Shown: positions 8,201 to 14,693, counted from the stretch's first letter. The stretch: DNA of 15,719 nucleotides from Lentisphaerota bacterium (GCA_016182435.1 JACPGN010000271.1:1-15719); one strand, 5' to 3'. Program-made: numbers and translations. The notes: generated by a model not told the origin, from the letters alone.

Positions 8201-8906
8201 AGCCGGGGATCGCATCGTCAAGGTTGCCCAGCCAGATCAGCGTTTGATAGTAGGCGAGCCAGATGGCATATTGGTTTGGGCTAAGTTCCAGGCTTTGGCG
8301 ATAGCGCGCTGCGGCCTTGGCCATATCTCCGGCCTCCGCGGCCACCATGGCCAGGCAATTGTAGGAGAGCGGTTCGTTCGGCGCCAAGGTCTGCAGTCGT
8401 TCCCACAATTTCCGGGCATCCTCCTTCCGGTCCGTGGCCCAGTAAGACCAGCCCAAGGCTTCCCAGGCAAGTAATAGCGAAGCGTCTTCCTTAATTACCT
8501 CTTCGAGCTTAGGAATGGCAATCGCATAGTCTTTGTCCTGAACATTGAAAATTGCCTCATACATTTTCAGCTTGACCGGGCTGTTGAGGAGGTCAGCGCT
8601 GGTATCGGGTTCCCCGTTTTCCGCGACGATATTTGTGTCGGAAATCTGAGGGACCGCATTGAATGGCGTCGCCGGGCCACTGAACGCCGGAAGGGGCATA
8701 ACGGGAACAGGGGGATTGGTTGGCGGCACAGTGACGGCCTGCGTCTGAGACACTTGAGCAGTTGAGCGCGCTTCCCCGGGATCGCCGGCCCATGCCCGGA
8801 CTGGCCCCACGACCAACGCCGTAATAGACCCCGCGACAAGACACCGGCCCACTAATGTCTTTTTCAGGAATAGGGCTGTTAGTCGGGGGTGGAGGGCCAT
8901 GTTCAT
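5232..8906 (-). CDS. Fused exopolysaccharide exporter: PgaA-like TPR + PgaB-like deacetylase + PgaA-like outer-membrane barrel
   Basis: The product is a 1224-residue outer-membrane protein. A signal peptide (1-40, cleavage near AWA/GD) is followed by a Pro-rich linker (50-90), about ten TPR-like repeats (112-490), a PgaB-type deacetylase domain (497-780) and a beta-barrel (about 865-1224) ending in TSTF, a terminal Phe typical of the barrel-assembly signal. In the PNAG system PgaA supplies TPRs and barrel while PgaB is a separate lipoprotein; here the deacetylase is inserted between the two parts of PgaA. Deacetylase motifs are YHG (503-505), TFDD (593-596), GSH (650-652) and YPFGD (721-725). 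Asp595, Asp596 and His652 are kept, but the second metal His (PgaB His189) is Gly657. Thus it may be active with altered metal binding, or only bind polymer. The start is fixed by the ATGA overlap with the upstream SGNH gene, suggesting coupled translation. It is last gene of the operon. Confidence 0.85.
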   Translation of the reverse strand: MNMALHPRLTALFLKKTLVGRCLVAGSITALVVGPVRAWAGDPGEARSTAQVSQTQAVTVPPTNPPVPVMPLPAFSGPATPFNAVPQISDTNIVAENGEPDTSADLLNSPVKLKMYEAIFNVQDKDYAIAIPKLEEVIKEDASLLLAWEALGWSYWATDRKEDARKLWERLQTLAPNEPLSYNCLAMVAAEAGDMAKAAARYRQSLELSPNQYAIWLAYYQTLIWLGNLDDAIPGLRDLLKQDPDRLDVRLQLATALLAHQDFEEALPHWTFICQQAPENVAYGLSLAQNLLYIGDLEMAAEEGQHVLKMDKDNVKALTLMADIAEFSRKPAEAVKELRKLVDRTENKAIKSQLLRRMVLLLRDLSAANPKDYPLPKTIAVAREAVDCDPRNVSMRLFLGELLIMDRQYFYAKELFENVLKDSNRDNLRAKNGILEIALARGQVDEAEQRLKDVLARFNPYDPYRYYQMARLEYARGNYYDALLMLNRLEEEGARGAVLVLLYHGLSPSEWTPMMSARRFREHIQALQRAGFKVIAPDQIPAYFNARQNPSRDDTRPVLNRMWRWIKYSFTGEDKPKPSSLREYHPEKIACVTFDDALRSSLLFGTPIAEEMGVQFGMNIPLGNILRHDIYIASWDELRRHAETGVWVYGSHLIDAGLPAAVDEQGYLVNPLPNRLWDPARNRPETLRAYFDRIRREFKTSREIIIKELGLEKQDCRFVAYPFGDIGQEVDCNVPNMDNICETLLNEAHLNYDLGFIQSGFGYALKGDNPLVYQRYEPARHESGQDVVQRAFENHPVFLARRMRAEIAALNGKLYLAQDTLKELERDGYPDVPLNTLSTYVKEHLAGTYAAPFTEEVERRKKQRWISLSEPYVGAEVDSTRANIQLEKWYALGRAGININPRLTIEANASYGNIRQEIISNNWMSVETTKVTVVRQRTETTDGSDTVSDTTITTYDPVTISTNIVTKRKYKSTERNVGGRSGYRFSNGSLLSLGAILREFSGSITNDEQQLGGSVEYQWKPVLALDAMARYEHDVIPARYRVVTYDAGALAGFWRVTDWWNIFGRGRYTALSDKNAFLNLDFDNNWLIAERAGIYLGLLGSFITADKYNPDYWTPYWQQRYYVYSKIQRAYPRFYGDAQVRVGQYRDRARDEDIQAYQDRKTRGEKEGWYPGPDPDQGFQPAVGVSVTWRAKWGRFLEFFFVGSVDALPNYTEHNIQGGLTSTF

Positions 8907-9661
8907 GGGGCGGCTTGGGTCTGCGTTTTCAGAATCCGGGAAACGATCTCTCGAGCCAGGAGGTCAGCGCCGTTGCGATTCAGATGAACGCCATCCGCGT
9001 CCCGAACCTGGAGCGGCATACCGTTCGCGTCAAAAATGTAGGGACTGAACACTCCCGGCGTCCGACTCAATATCTTCTTGGATGACTGGAACGCGACCTG
9101 TGGCCGGGATTCCGCTTCTTTCTGAACCAGCATGTTGATCAGCAGGCTGTCTTCCTGCAGCTTGGCCTGCCGCATGTCCGGCAGCTCAATCCAGAAAATC
9201 CGTTTGACTCCGGCGGCTATCATGATATCCAGGACCACGCCGACCCGGCGCGCATATTCCCAGTTCCATTCCGGGGCGCCCGGCTGAATCAACTTGGTTT
9301 GGGTCTGCATGGCCTGCTTGTCATTGGCGCCAATCATGATGACAACGATGTCCGGTTTTTTGGCCTTGGTCACTTCATCAACCTTCGCCAGCCAGTCAAA
9401 CATGTCGAGCCGGGCCAGGCCGGAACCCAGGGAGGTGAAAGTGAAAGCGCTGAACCCCGGCTGTTTGGCCAGTTCACGTTCCAGCGAATGGGCCAGCGCG
9501 CGCATGGTGGAATCGCCCAGCAGCACCACCTGCGTGGTGGGCGCCGACTCCGCTTGACTGGGCAGGAAGGGAATCAGGACGGGCAAAACGACCGGAAGGC
9601 ACGACAAGGCCAATGGCCGGACAGTGGTTCTGAACATCCAGCGGAAAGGGCTGGGCATCAT
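8903..9661 (-). CDS. DUF459-type SGNH hydrolase, probable periplasmic polysaccharide O-acetyltransferase
   Basis: SGNH/GDSL enzyme of 252 residues. The frame stays open to 9757, but the start at 9661 (second ATG at 9658) has an AGGAAA ribosome site and begins a good signal sequence (hydrophobic 14-36, then SQAES). Motifs: GDST with nucleophile Ser51, the Gly block SGLAR (80-84), GAND with Asn113, and DGVH with Asp223 and His226. FDW, PDIVVIMIGAND and the C-terminal DGVHLNRNGADLLA match the DUF459 family. Next to an MBOAT protein, such enzymes usually move acetyl groups onto a polymer in the periplasm (compare AlgX/AlgJ, PatB), so I infer O-acetylation rather than esterase action. It begins 5 nt after the 95-residue gene and overlaps the exporter start by 4 nt. 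Confidence 0.85.
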   Translation of the reverse strand: MMPSPFRWMFRTTVRPLALSCLPVVLPVLIPFLPSQAESAPTTQVVLLGDSTMRALAHSLERELAKQPGFSAFTFTSLGSGLARLDMFDWLAKVDEVTKAKKPDIVVIMIGANDKQAMQTQTKLIQPGAPEWNWEYARRVGVVLDIMIAAGVKRIFWIELPDMRQAKLQEDSLLINMLVQKEAESRPQVAFQSSKKILSRTPGVFSPYIFDANGMPLQVRDADGVHLNRNGADLLAREIVSRILKTQTQAAP

Positions 9662-9666
9662 GATGG

Positions 9667-9954
9667 TTATTTCCTGAGTCGCTGCAGCCAAATTCCGGGT
9701 TGGTTGAACCCGGTCGCCTTGCTCAGCGCCGCCAAGGGTTTGGCGAGCGCCACACACACCGTTCTGGCCCGACCATACTCCATGAGTCGAGCCTGCTGCA
9801 AGATGTTTTCACCGTTGAGCAGGCCTGCCATCACGTAAAACACAGCGACCCCGATGACGGCCTTAGGCAGGGAAACGCCGATTTGCTGCCTGTAGCGAAC
9901 GGCGCCAATATCCCGATCATTTTTCAATTTGTGCGGCGTGCTATCGTTTCCCAT
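9667..9954 (-). CDS. Small single-pass membrane protein, resembles the N-terminal anchor of DUF459 proteins
   Basis: The product is 95 residues. A polar basic N-terminus is followed by one membrane helix (about 29-46) and a C-terminal region with MEYGRARTV and LSKATGFNQPG. From memory, full-length DUF459 proteins carry a similar stretch after their N-terminal membrane helix and before the SGNH domain, so this gene may be the detached anchor half of the protein encoded next. The start at 9954 has a GAGG ribosome site about 7 nt upstream. It lies 15 nt after the MBOAT stop and 5 nt before the SGNH start, clearly in one operon. The stop here and the separate ribosome site and signal peptide of the SGNH gene argue for two real genes rather than a sequencing frameshift. 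Role inferred: holding the O-acetylation enzyme at the inner membrane. Confidence 0.65.
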   Translation of the reverse strand: MGNDSTPHKLKNDRDIGAVRYRQQIGVSLPKAVIGVAVFYVMAGLLNGENILQQARLMEYGRARTVCVALAKPLAALSKATGFNQPGIWLQRLRK

Positions 9955-9969
9955 AACGCACCTCAGGCA

Positions 9970-11337
9970 CTAAAACTGGAAATAGATGAAAGGCGCCATG
10001 CCCTCCGGTCCCAGCAATTGAATCACCAGCAGCGCGATGGCGGCGATCAGCCCCTGCGCGACCGGCGGTGTCTTCAACAACAAGTTCCACAGTCCTTGCG
10101 CGCGACTGCCATCCAGGAATTGAAGGGCAAACCCGATCCCCATGGCCAGAATCACGGGAAAAGTCACGAGGTCCGGCGCGGTCCAGTGTCCAAAGCGGGA
10201 CAACATTATAAGAGCGTCATGGAAAGTTTCGGATCGAAAAAAAATCCAGGAAAAACAGATCAATTGAAAAACCCAGACTCTGCGCATGGTATCGCCCCAG
10301 AATGACGAAGGCCGTTTTGCGGACACGTCAGCGCGACCCAGGAGGCGGCGCGTGACACGCTCCATTGACAAATAAACTCCGTGCAGCGCGCCCCAGATAA
10401 TAAAGGTCCAGCCGGCGCCGTGCCACAGCCCGCCCAACAGGAAGGTAATCATCAGGTTGCGATAGACGGCAGGTTCCGAACAGCGGGAACCGCCGAGCGG
10501 AATATACAGGTAGTCGCGCAGGAAGGTGGACAGTGAAATATGCCAGCGCCGCCAGAAGGACTGGATGGAGGTGGCGAAATACGGCGCATTGAAGTTGATC
10601 ATGATATCGAAGCCCAACAGCAGCCCCAAGCCAATGGCAATGTCCGAGTAGGCCGAAAAATCACAGTAAATCTGCATGGCGTAACCGTACACCGCGATAA
10701 GAACATCCCAGCCGCCGTAGGCCGACGGATGCGCGAAGACAGGATCGGCGATGTGGCTGGCCAGATAGTTGGCGATCACCATTTTTTTGAACAGGCCGGT
10801 CAGGATCAAGGCCATGGCGCGACCCGTGTCAAGAATTGAGCCGCGGGTTGGGAGCTGGACGACCTGCGGAAGCAGGTCTTTGGCGCGCACGATCGGGCCG
10901 GCGACTAATTGCGGGAAGAAAGCCAGATAGACGGCAAAATCCAACAGGTGTTTCGCCGGCGCCATTTCGCGCCGATAGACATCCATCACGTAGCTCACGG
11001 CCTGAAATGTGAAGAACGAAATACCGACCGGCAAAACAATATCCAGCAGGGGCAGAGAACATGGAATCTGGAACTGCGCGCAGATTTGATATATGCTAAC
11101 CGTAAAAAACCCGTAATATTTGAAAAAACCCAGAATACCGAGATTGACCAACAGCGCCAGAATAAGCGCCAGCCGCCGAATCCGCGGATAAGCGTCATAG
11201 CGCGCCATGCCGAGGCAGGCCGCATGGCTCGTGACGGTGCAAGCGATGATCAGCCCGAGGAAGCGCCAGTCCCACCAGCCATAGAAAAAATAGCTGGCGG
11301 CCAATATGAAAGGTTTCCAGAGCGTTGGAAACAACAT
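9970..11337 (-). CDS. AlgI-type MBOAT O-acyltransferase
   Basis: Multi-pass inner-membrane protein that would pass acetyl groups from a cytoplasmic donor across the membrane for polymer O-acetylation, as AlgI and PatA do. Family marks: ASYFFYGWWDWRF near the N-terminus, LPVGISFFTFQ, CDFSAYSDIAIGLGLLLGF, RRWHIS (His266), GGLWHGAGW with the conserved His306, and the C-terminal GPEGMAPFIYFQF. I chose the ATG at 11337 (455 residues) because MLFPT is a usual start of the family and AAGGG lies about 11 nt upstream; the frame also extends to a TTG at 11394 through repeat-like sequence. The N-terminus appears short: MLFPT is joined almost directly to LWKPFILAASYFFYGWW, so the usual first membrane helix (roughly 20-25 residues) seems to be missing. 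First gene of the leftward operon. Confidence 0.9.
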   Translation of the reverse strand: MLFPTLWKPFILAASYFFYGWWDWRFLGLIIACTVTSHAACLGMARYDAYPRIRRLALILALLVNLGILGFFKYYGFFTVSIYQICAQFQIPCSLPLLDIVLPVGISFFTFQAVSYVMDVYRREMAPAKHLLDFAVYLAFFPQLVAGPIVRAKDLLPQVVQLPTRGSILDTGRAMALILTGLFKKMVIANYLASHIADPVFAHPSAYGGWDVLIAVYGYAMQIYCDFSAYSDIAIGLGLLLGFDIMINFNAPYFATSIQSFWRRWHISLSTFLRDYLYIPLGGSRCSEPAVYRNLMITFLLGGLWHGAGWTFIIWGALHGVYLSMERVTRRLLGRADVSAKRPSSFWGDTMRRVWVFQLICFSWIFFRSETFHDALIMLSRFGHWTAPDLVTFPVILAMGIGFALQFLDGSRAQGLWNLLLKTPPVAQGLIAAIALLVIQLLGPEGMAPFIYFQF

Positions 11338-11355
11338 CTTGCCGCCCTTGTGCCT

Positions 11356-11375
11356 TGAGCCCTTCGACAGGCTCA
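11356..11375. repeat. Palindrome with TTCGACAGGCTCA core upstream of the MBOAT gene
   Basis: TGAGCC (11356-11361) pairs perfectly with GGCTCA (11370-11375) across an 8-nt loop. I recall the CCTTCGACAGGCTCAGG string as a dispersed palindromic repeat in many bacterial genomes; no second copy is seen here. It ends 19 nt upstream of the MBOAT start codon and therefore lies in the 5' untranslated region of that operon. Confidence 0.5.
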
Positions 11376-11401
11376 GGATTCCGAGCGGAGTCAAGGGACG
11401 A

Positions 11402-11538
11402 GGCGCTTTAGCGGTAATCTCTCAGTTACAGGGGGGTAAAATGGCGCGACGCGAGGTCGCACCCTACGTAGGGCCTGACCTTGCGTCAGGCCATTGGGAT
11501 CGACGCCCCCACGTAACTGAGGCCTTACCTTTAGCGCC
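11402..11538. mobile_element. MITE-like palindromic element, copy A
   Basis: The outer arms are 11402-11429 and 11513-11538. Both begin, read inward, with GGCGCT and end in CTCAGTTAC, pairing imperfectly with small gaps. Inside lies the ~79-nt core (11432-11510): AATGGC, hairpin GCGACGCGAGGTCGC, centre CCCTACGTAGGG, hairpin CTGACCTTGCGTCAG, GCCATT. The core recurs in opposite orientation at 14561-14638. There is no coding capacity and no clear target-site duplication. The structure fits a nonautonomous, REP/BIME- or MITE-type repeat; calling it mobile is inference. Confidence 0.65.
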
Positions 11539-11683
11539 GCCGATTAATGAGCTGCTTTTTATACCAGCGGGCAGGTGGGGAACAAGCCTAAAGTAATGGG
11601 TGTTACAAGAGGCGGCCTGAAGGATGGTGCACAGATCGAATGGCGGGAGAATGACAGCCGAAGAGAAATAATCCGGTAATAAC

Positions 11684-13804
11684 ATGAAGACTAACGGATG
11701 GCAGCGGCAAGGAGCGCCGGTGGGATGGGCCTGGGCGGCGCTGGCGTTGCTGAGCGGATGCCTGGACATCCAGGCGGCTGGGATGGATATGATCAAGGCA
11801 AAGAGCGTTAATGACGCGTCGCGCGCCATTAACGCCGAGACCAGCGGCGGGGATATCGAGGCCCGATCCGGCGCCATCGCCGTTGTCAAAGGCACAGCCT
11901 CTGTGGCCGATCCGGGAGAACGCGCGGTGTCCCTCGATGCGGCAAGACGTGTCAGCCGTTTGCTCGCGAAGGCCGGCGTGCCGCATGCCGTTCTAGATGA
12001 TGACGATGTCATGGCGGGAAAACTCAAGACCTTCTGCTCGGCCGTATTACCCTACAATCCTTTGCCGCCCCGCCGGGAAATCGCGGCGTTCGCCAGCTTC
12101 CTGCAGCGCGGGGGAAAGCTGATTGTCTTTTACGCCGCGGCGCCGCCGCTGGCCGACCTGATGGGCATGAAGTTGGGCAGTTATCAGGCCTCGCCCAAGC
12201 CGGGCCACTGGAGCCTGTTCCGATTTAATCGGAAAGCCCCGCCTCATTTTCCCACGGAAATCTTTCAGGAGTCTTTCAATATCTTTCCGGTTTATCCCAA
12301 AGACAATCATGCGCGCGTCATCGCTTACTGGCATAACGCCGCCGGCGACGTTCAGCCGGATCCGGCCTGGGTGCAATCGGATTCGGGATTCTGGATGACG
12401 CATATCCTGTTAAATGGCGATGACGACAACAAGGCCCTGATGCTCCTTGCCATGCTGGGAAGTCTGGATCCTTCGATTTGGAAAGACGCCGCCCAAAAGG
12501 CGCGGGAACAAACCGGCCGACTCGCTGGGTTCATGAACCTGAGCCAGACAACCAATGCGCTGGCTCAACAGGCCCTCGGCTCCCCCCGCCAAAAAACGGT
12601 CCAGAATCTTCTGGCTGAGGCCGCCAAACAACACGATCGCCTCGTTTCCGATTGGGAGCAAGGGCAATATCCGGACGTGGTCGCCGGCGACCAGGCCTTG
12701 CGCCAGACGCTTGTTCAAGCCTATGCCCAGTTGCAGACACCGCGTCTGCCTGAAGGTAGAGGGATATGGGATCATTCCGGCATGGGGCTTTATCCGGGAG
12801 ATTGGGATAAAACCGGCCGTCTTCTGGAAGAAGCCGGCCTGAATCTTCTCTTTGTCAATCTGCTGTGGGCCGGCATAGGCCATTATCCCAGCCGCGTGAT
12901 ATCGGCATCGGACGTGGTGTCCCGGTATGGCGACCAGGCCAAGGCTTGCACCGCCGCTGCCCGCCGTTTTCATCTTGAAATCCACGCTTGGAAAGTCTGC
13001 TGGAACTTAGCCCAGGCCCCGAAGTCGCTGTTGGACGAATTGAAACAAGCAGGTCGGCTCCAGCAAGCCGTGGATGGCAGCGTCCTTCCCTGGCTCTGTC
13101 CGACTCATCCTGACAACGTGGCGCTGGAACTCGACGCGATCACCGAAATTGCCGGCAACTATCCGTTGAACGGGATTCATCTCGACTATATCCGCTACCC
13201 GGATGCTCTTGCCTGTTTCTGCTCCGGATGCCGTCGCCGGTTTGAAAAGGACCTGGGCCAAAAAGTCAACCGCTGGCCGGAAGACATTCAATCCGGCGCA
13301 CTGGCCGGCCGCTGGCTCGCGTGGCGCAGCGATTCGATCACGGCTTTTGTCCGCGCCGTTCGCGAGGCCTTGCCCAAGATAAACCCCAACCTCAAGCTGT
13401 CCGCTGCCGTGTATCCCAACTATCCGGAATGCGTCGCGAGCATTGGCCAGGACTGGGGACGTTGGCTGAAAGAAGGATTGGTTGATTTCGTCTGTCCCAT
13501 GGACTATATGCCCAACGGGGTTTCATTTCAGGACATGGTGCAGCGTCAGCTCGCCTTGCCGGCGGCGTTGGAGCGTGTGTATCCCGGCATCGGCGTCAGC
13601 GCCATGGACAACGTCTTGGGACCCGATCAGGTCATTGATCAGATCGTCCGCGCGCGCGCAGCAGGCGCGCGCGGGTTTGTACTGTTTGATCTTAATCGCC
13701 CCTTGGCGCGTGATGTCCTGCCTTTGCTGAAAATGGGAGTCACGCGCAAAGAAGAGAGCGCCCCGCGGCCTCCGCCTGGAGGACTATCTCGAACGAGCCC
13801 ATGA
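11684..13804 (+). CDS. Lipoprotein with glycosyl-hydrolase-like 10 (DUF187) domain
   Basis: The product is 706 residues. It has a lipoprotein signal with lipobox LSGC (Cys26), so it is anchored by lipid in the inner or outer membrane. Residues about 55-270 look like a class I glutamine-amidotransferase-like (ThuA/DUF4350-type) fold, judged from alternating strands and FLQRGGKLIVFYAA. A helical linker (275-345) follows, then a TIM barrel (355-690) of the GHL10/DUF187 type: RGIWDHSGMGLYPGDWDK, aGLNLLFVNLLWAG, LEIHAWKVCWNL, NGIHLDYIRYPD (Asp501) and CPMDY (Asp607). This fold is related to the C-terminal hydrolase of PgaB, which cleaves partly deacetylated PNAG, so a role in trimming or guiding the polymer is plausible. 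Cysteines in CFCSGC (after Asp501) are conserved in some relatives. It is transcribed away from the O-acetylation operon and ends 6 nt from pyrF, tail to tail. Substrate unknown. Confidence 0.8.
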   Translation: MKTNGWQRQGAPVGWAWAALALLSGCLDIQAAGMDMIKAKSVNDASRAINAETSGGDIEARSGAIAVVKGTASVADPGERAVSLDAARRVSRLLAKAGVPHAVLDDDDVMAGKLKTFCSAVLPYNPLPPRREIAAFASFLQRGGKLIVFYAAAPPLADLMGMKLGSYQASPKPGHWSLFRFNRKAPPHFPTEIFQESFNIFPVYPKDNHARVIAYWHNAAGDVQPDPAWVQSDSGFWMTHILLNGDDDNKALMLLAMLGSLDPSIWKDAAQKAREQTGRLAGFMNLSQTTNALAQQALGSPRQKTVQNLLAEAAKQHDRLVSDWEQGQYPDVVAGDQALRQTLVQAYAQLQTPRLPEGRGIWDHSGMGLYPGDWDKTGRLLEEAGLNLLFVNLLWAGIGHYPSRVISASDVVSRYGDQAKACTAAARRFHLEIHAWKVCWNLAQAPKSLLDELKQAGRLQQAVDGSVLPWLCPTHPDNVALELDAITEIAGNYPLNGIHLDYIRYPDALACFCSGCRRRFEKDLGQKVNRWPEDIQSGALAGRWLAWRSDSITAFVRAVREALPKINPNLKLSAAVYPNYPECVASIGQDWGRWLKEGLVDFVCPMDYMPNGVSFQDMVQRQLALPAALERVYPGIGVSAMDNVLGPDQVIDQIVRARAAGARGFVLFDLNRPLARDVLPLLKMGVTRKEESAPRPPPGGLSRTSP

Positions 13805-13810
13805 TCACGG

Positions 13811-14527
13811 TCAAGGGCCGGGCTGAGCCGCGCGTATTTCCTTTAGAATGGCGCAGGCGGCGGCGCACGGGTCAGGAGCCTCAAGAATGGGACGGCCCAC
13901 TACCAGAAAATTGGCCCCGGCCCGGACAGCCAGGGAAGGAGTCGCAACCCGTTTTTGATCGCCCGGGACGCTGCCCGAGGGACGAATGCCGGGAGTAATC
14001 AGCAAGGGCGCCGCGCCGAAGCGCCGCCGCAGGTCTTCAACTTCCCCAGCGGCGGAAACCAAACCATCCAGACCGCAGTCCAAAGCCAGCTCTCCAAGGG
14101 CCAGGGAATGATCTTTAAGTTGGCGGCTGACGCCGAGCTCGGTCAGGTCGGCTTGACTCAGGCTGGTGAGCGTGGTTACCGCAATCAGTTTGGGCGCGCG
14201 CGGCCCGAGGGCCTGCGCCGCGCGCGCGGCCGAGAGCAGCATGGCGCGGCCGCCGGCGGCGTGCAGGGTCAAGAGTCCAATGCCATGCTGCGCGGCGGCG
14301 GCAACCGCGCGTTCAACCGTATGAGGAATATCATGCAGTTTAAGGTCGAGAAATATTTTTTTCCCTTGAGCGCGGAGTTCGGCCAGAGCGCGCGGCCCTT
14401 CGGCCGCGAATAATTCCAGGCCGACTTTATACCAGGCGATTTCAGAGGGCAGATTCGAGAGCAAGGCGCGCACGGCCCCGGAAGACGGGACATCCAGCGC
14501 AACAATCAATTCCGGCGGCGCACCCAC
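13811..14527 (-). CDS. pyrF: Orotidine 5'-phosphate decarboxylase
   Basis: Last step of de novo UMP synthesis: decarboxylation of orotidine 5'-phosphate in the cytoplasm. The 238-residue product has the normal length for the short bacterial family. Conserved residues: LIVALD (Asp12), WYKVG (Lys34), DLKLHDIPHTV with the catalytic Asp61-Lys63-Asp66, TLHAAGG, TTLTS, and the phosphate-binding TPGIRPSG and VVGRPI near the C-terminus. The start is a GTG at 14527 with AGGAG about 9 nt upstream. It is a housekeeping gene unrelated to the polysaccharide locus and marks its right border. The gene faces the GHL10 gene tail to tail with 6 nt between stops. A copy of the palindromic repeat lies about 34 nt upstream of its start. 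Confidence 0.95.
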   Translation of the reverse strand: MGAPPELIVALDVPSSGAVRALLSNLPSEIAWYKVGLELFAAEGPRALAELRAQGKKIFLDLKLHDIPHTVERAVAAAAQHGIGLLTLHAAGGRAMLLSAARAAQALGPRAPKLIAVTTLTSLSQADLTELGVSRQLKDHSLALGELALDCGLDGLVSAAGEVEDLRRRFGAAPLLITPGIRPSGSVPGDQKRVATPSLAVRAGANFLVVGRPILEAPDPCAAACAILKEIRAAQPGP

Positions 14528-14560
14528 TACCCCTACTCCTTTTTTAGAAGGGGGTCATTG

Positions 14561-14638
14561 GGGGGCGTCGTTCCCAATGGCCTCAGCAAGCTGAGGCCCT
14601 ACGTAGGGCGCGACCTTGCGTCGCGCCATTTCGCCCCC
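14561..14638. repeat. Double-hairpin palindromic repeat, copy B
   Basis: In reverse complement this aligns with the copy A core over its whole length: GGGGG, AAATGGCGCGACGC, AGGTCGC, CCCTACGTAGGGCCT, a variable hairpin, GGCCATTGGGA, CGACGCCCCC. The copy-specific hairpin here is CCTCAGCAAGCTGAGG, where copy A has CTGACCTTGCGTCAG, so stem sequence changes while pairing is kept. The flanks (GGGGTCATTG at 14551 and CATTGCCTGACCC up to 14650) also form an imperfect inverted repeat. It is located between pyrF and the small secreted-protein gene. Confidence 0.75.
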
Positions 14639-14665
14639 ATTGCCTGACCCATTACCCCTTCCTGG

Positions 14666-14693
14666 AAAAGCCCTTGACACCGTTGGGGCTTTT
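14666..14693. terminator. Hairpin AAAAGCCC / GGGCTTTT, possible bidirectional terminator
   Basis: Perfect 8-bp stem (14666-14673 with 14686-14693) around a 12-nt loop. T-runs are part of the stem on either strand, as in some bidirectional terminators. No gene ends here, so if functional it would insulate the strong promoter downstream from upstream transcription. Weak evidence. Confidence 0.35.

Larger units (their letters stand above)
11338..11683. other. 346-nt divergent intergenic region
   Basis: This gap separates the leftward MBOAT operon from the rightward GHL10 gene, so it should hold divergent promoters. What I can see is the TTCGACAGGCTCA palindrome and a ~137-nt palindromic element (11402-11538). 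I found no convincing -35/-10 pair. The region before the rightward ATG has only weak purine-rich sequence (GAAGAGAAATAATCCGG) as a ribosome site. No small gene is supported. Confidence 0.6.

Noticed and set aside
7848..8474. 208-codon open frame on the + strand
   Set aside because: Antisense to the TPR region of the exporter fusion, with no ribosome site or recognisable protein features.
9667..9757. N-terminal extension of the SGNH gene to 9757
   Set aside because: It would overlap the 95-residue gene by 91 nt and place a polar stretch before a good signal peptide; the ATG at 9661 has a ribosome site.
11464..12027. 187-codon open frame on the - strand
   Set aside because: It overlaps the start of the lipoprotein gene and ends inside the palindromic repeat, whose TAG supplies the stop. 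No protein features.
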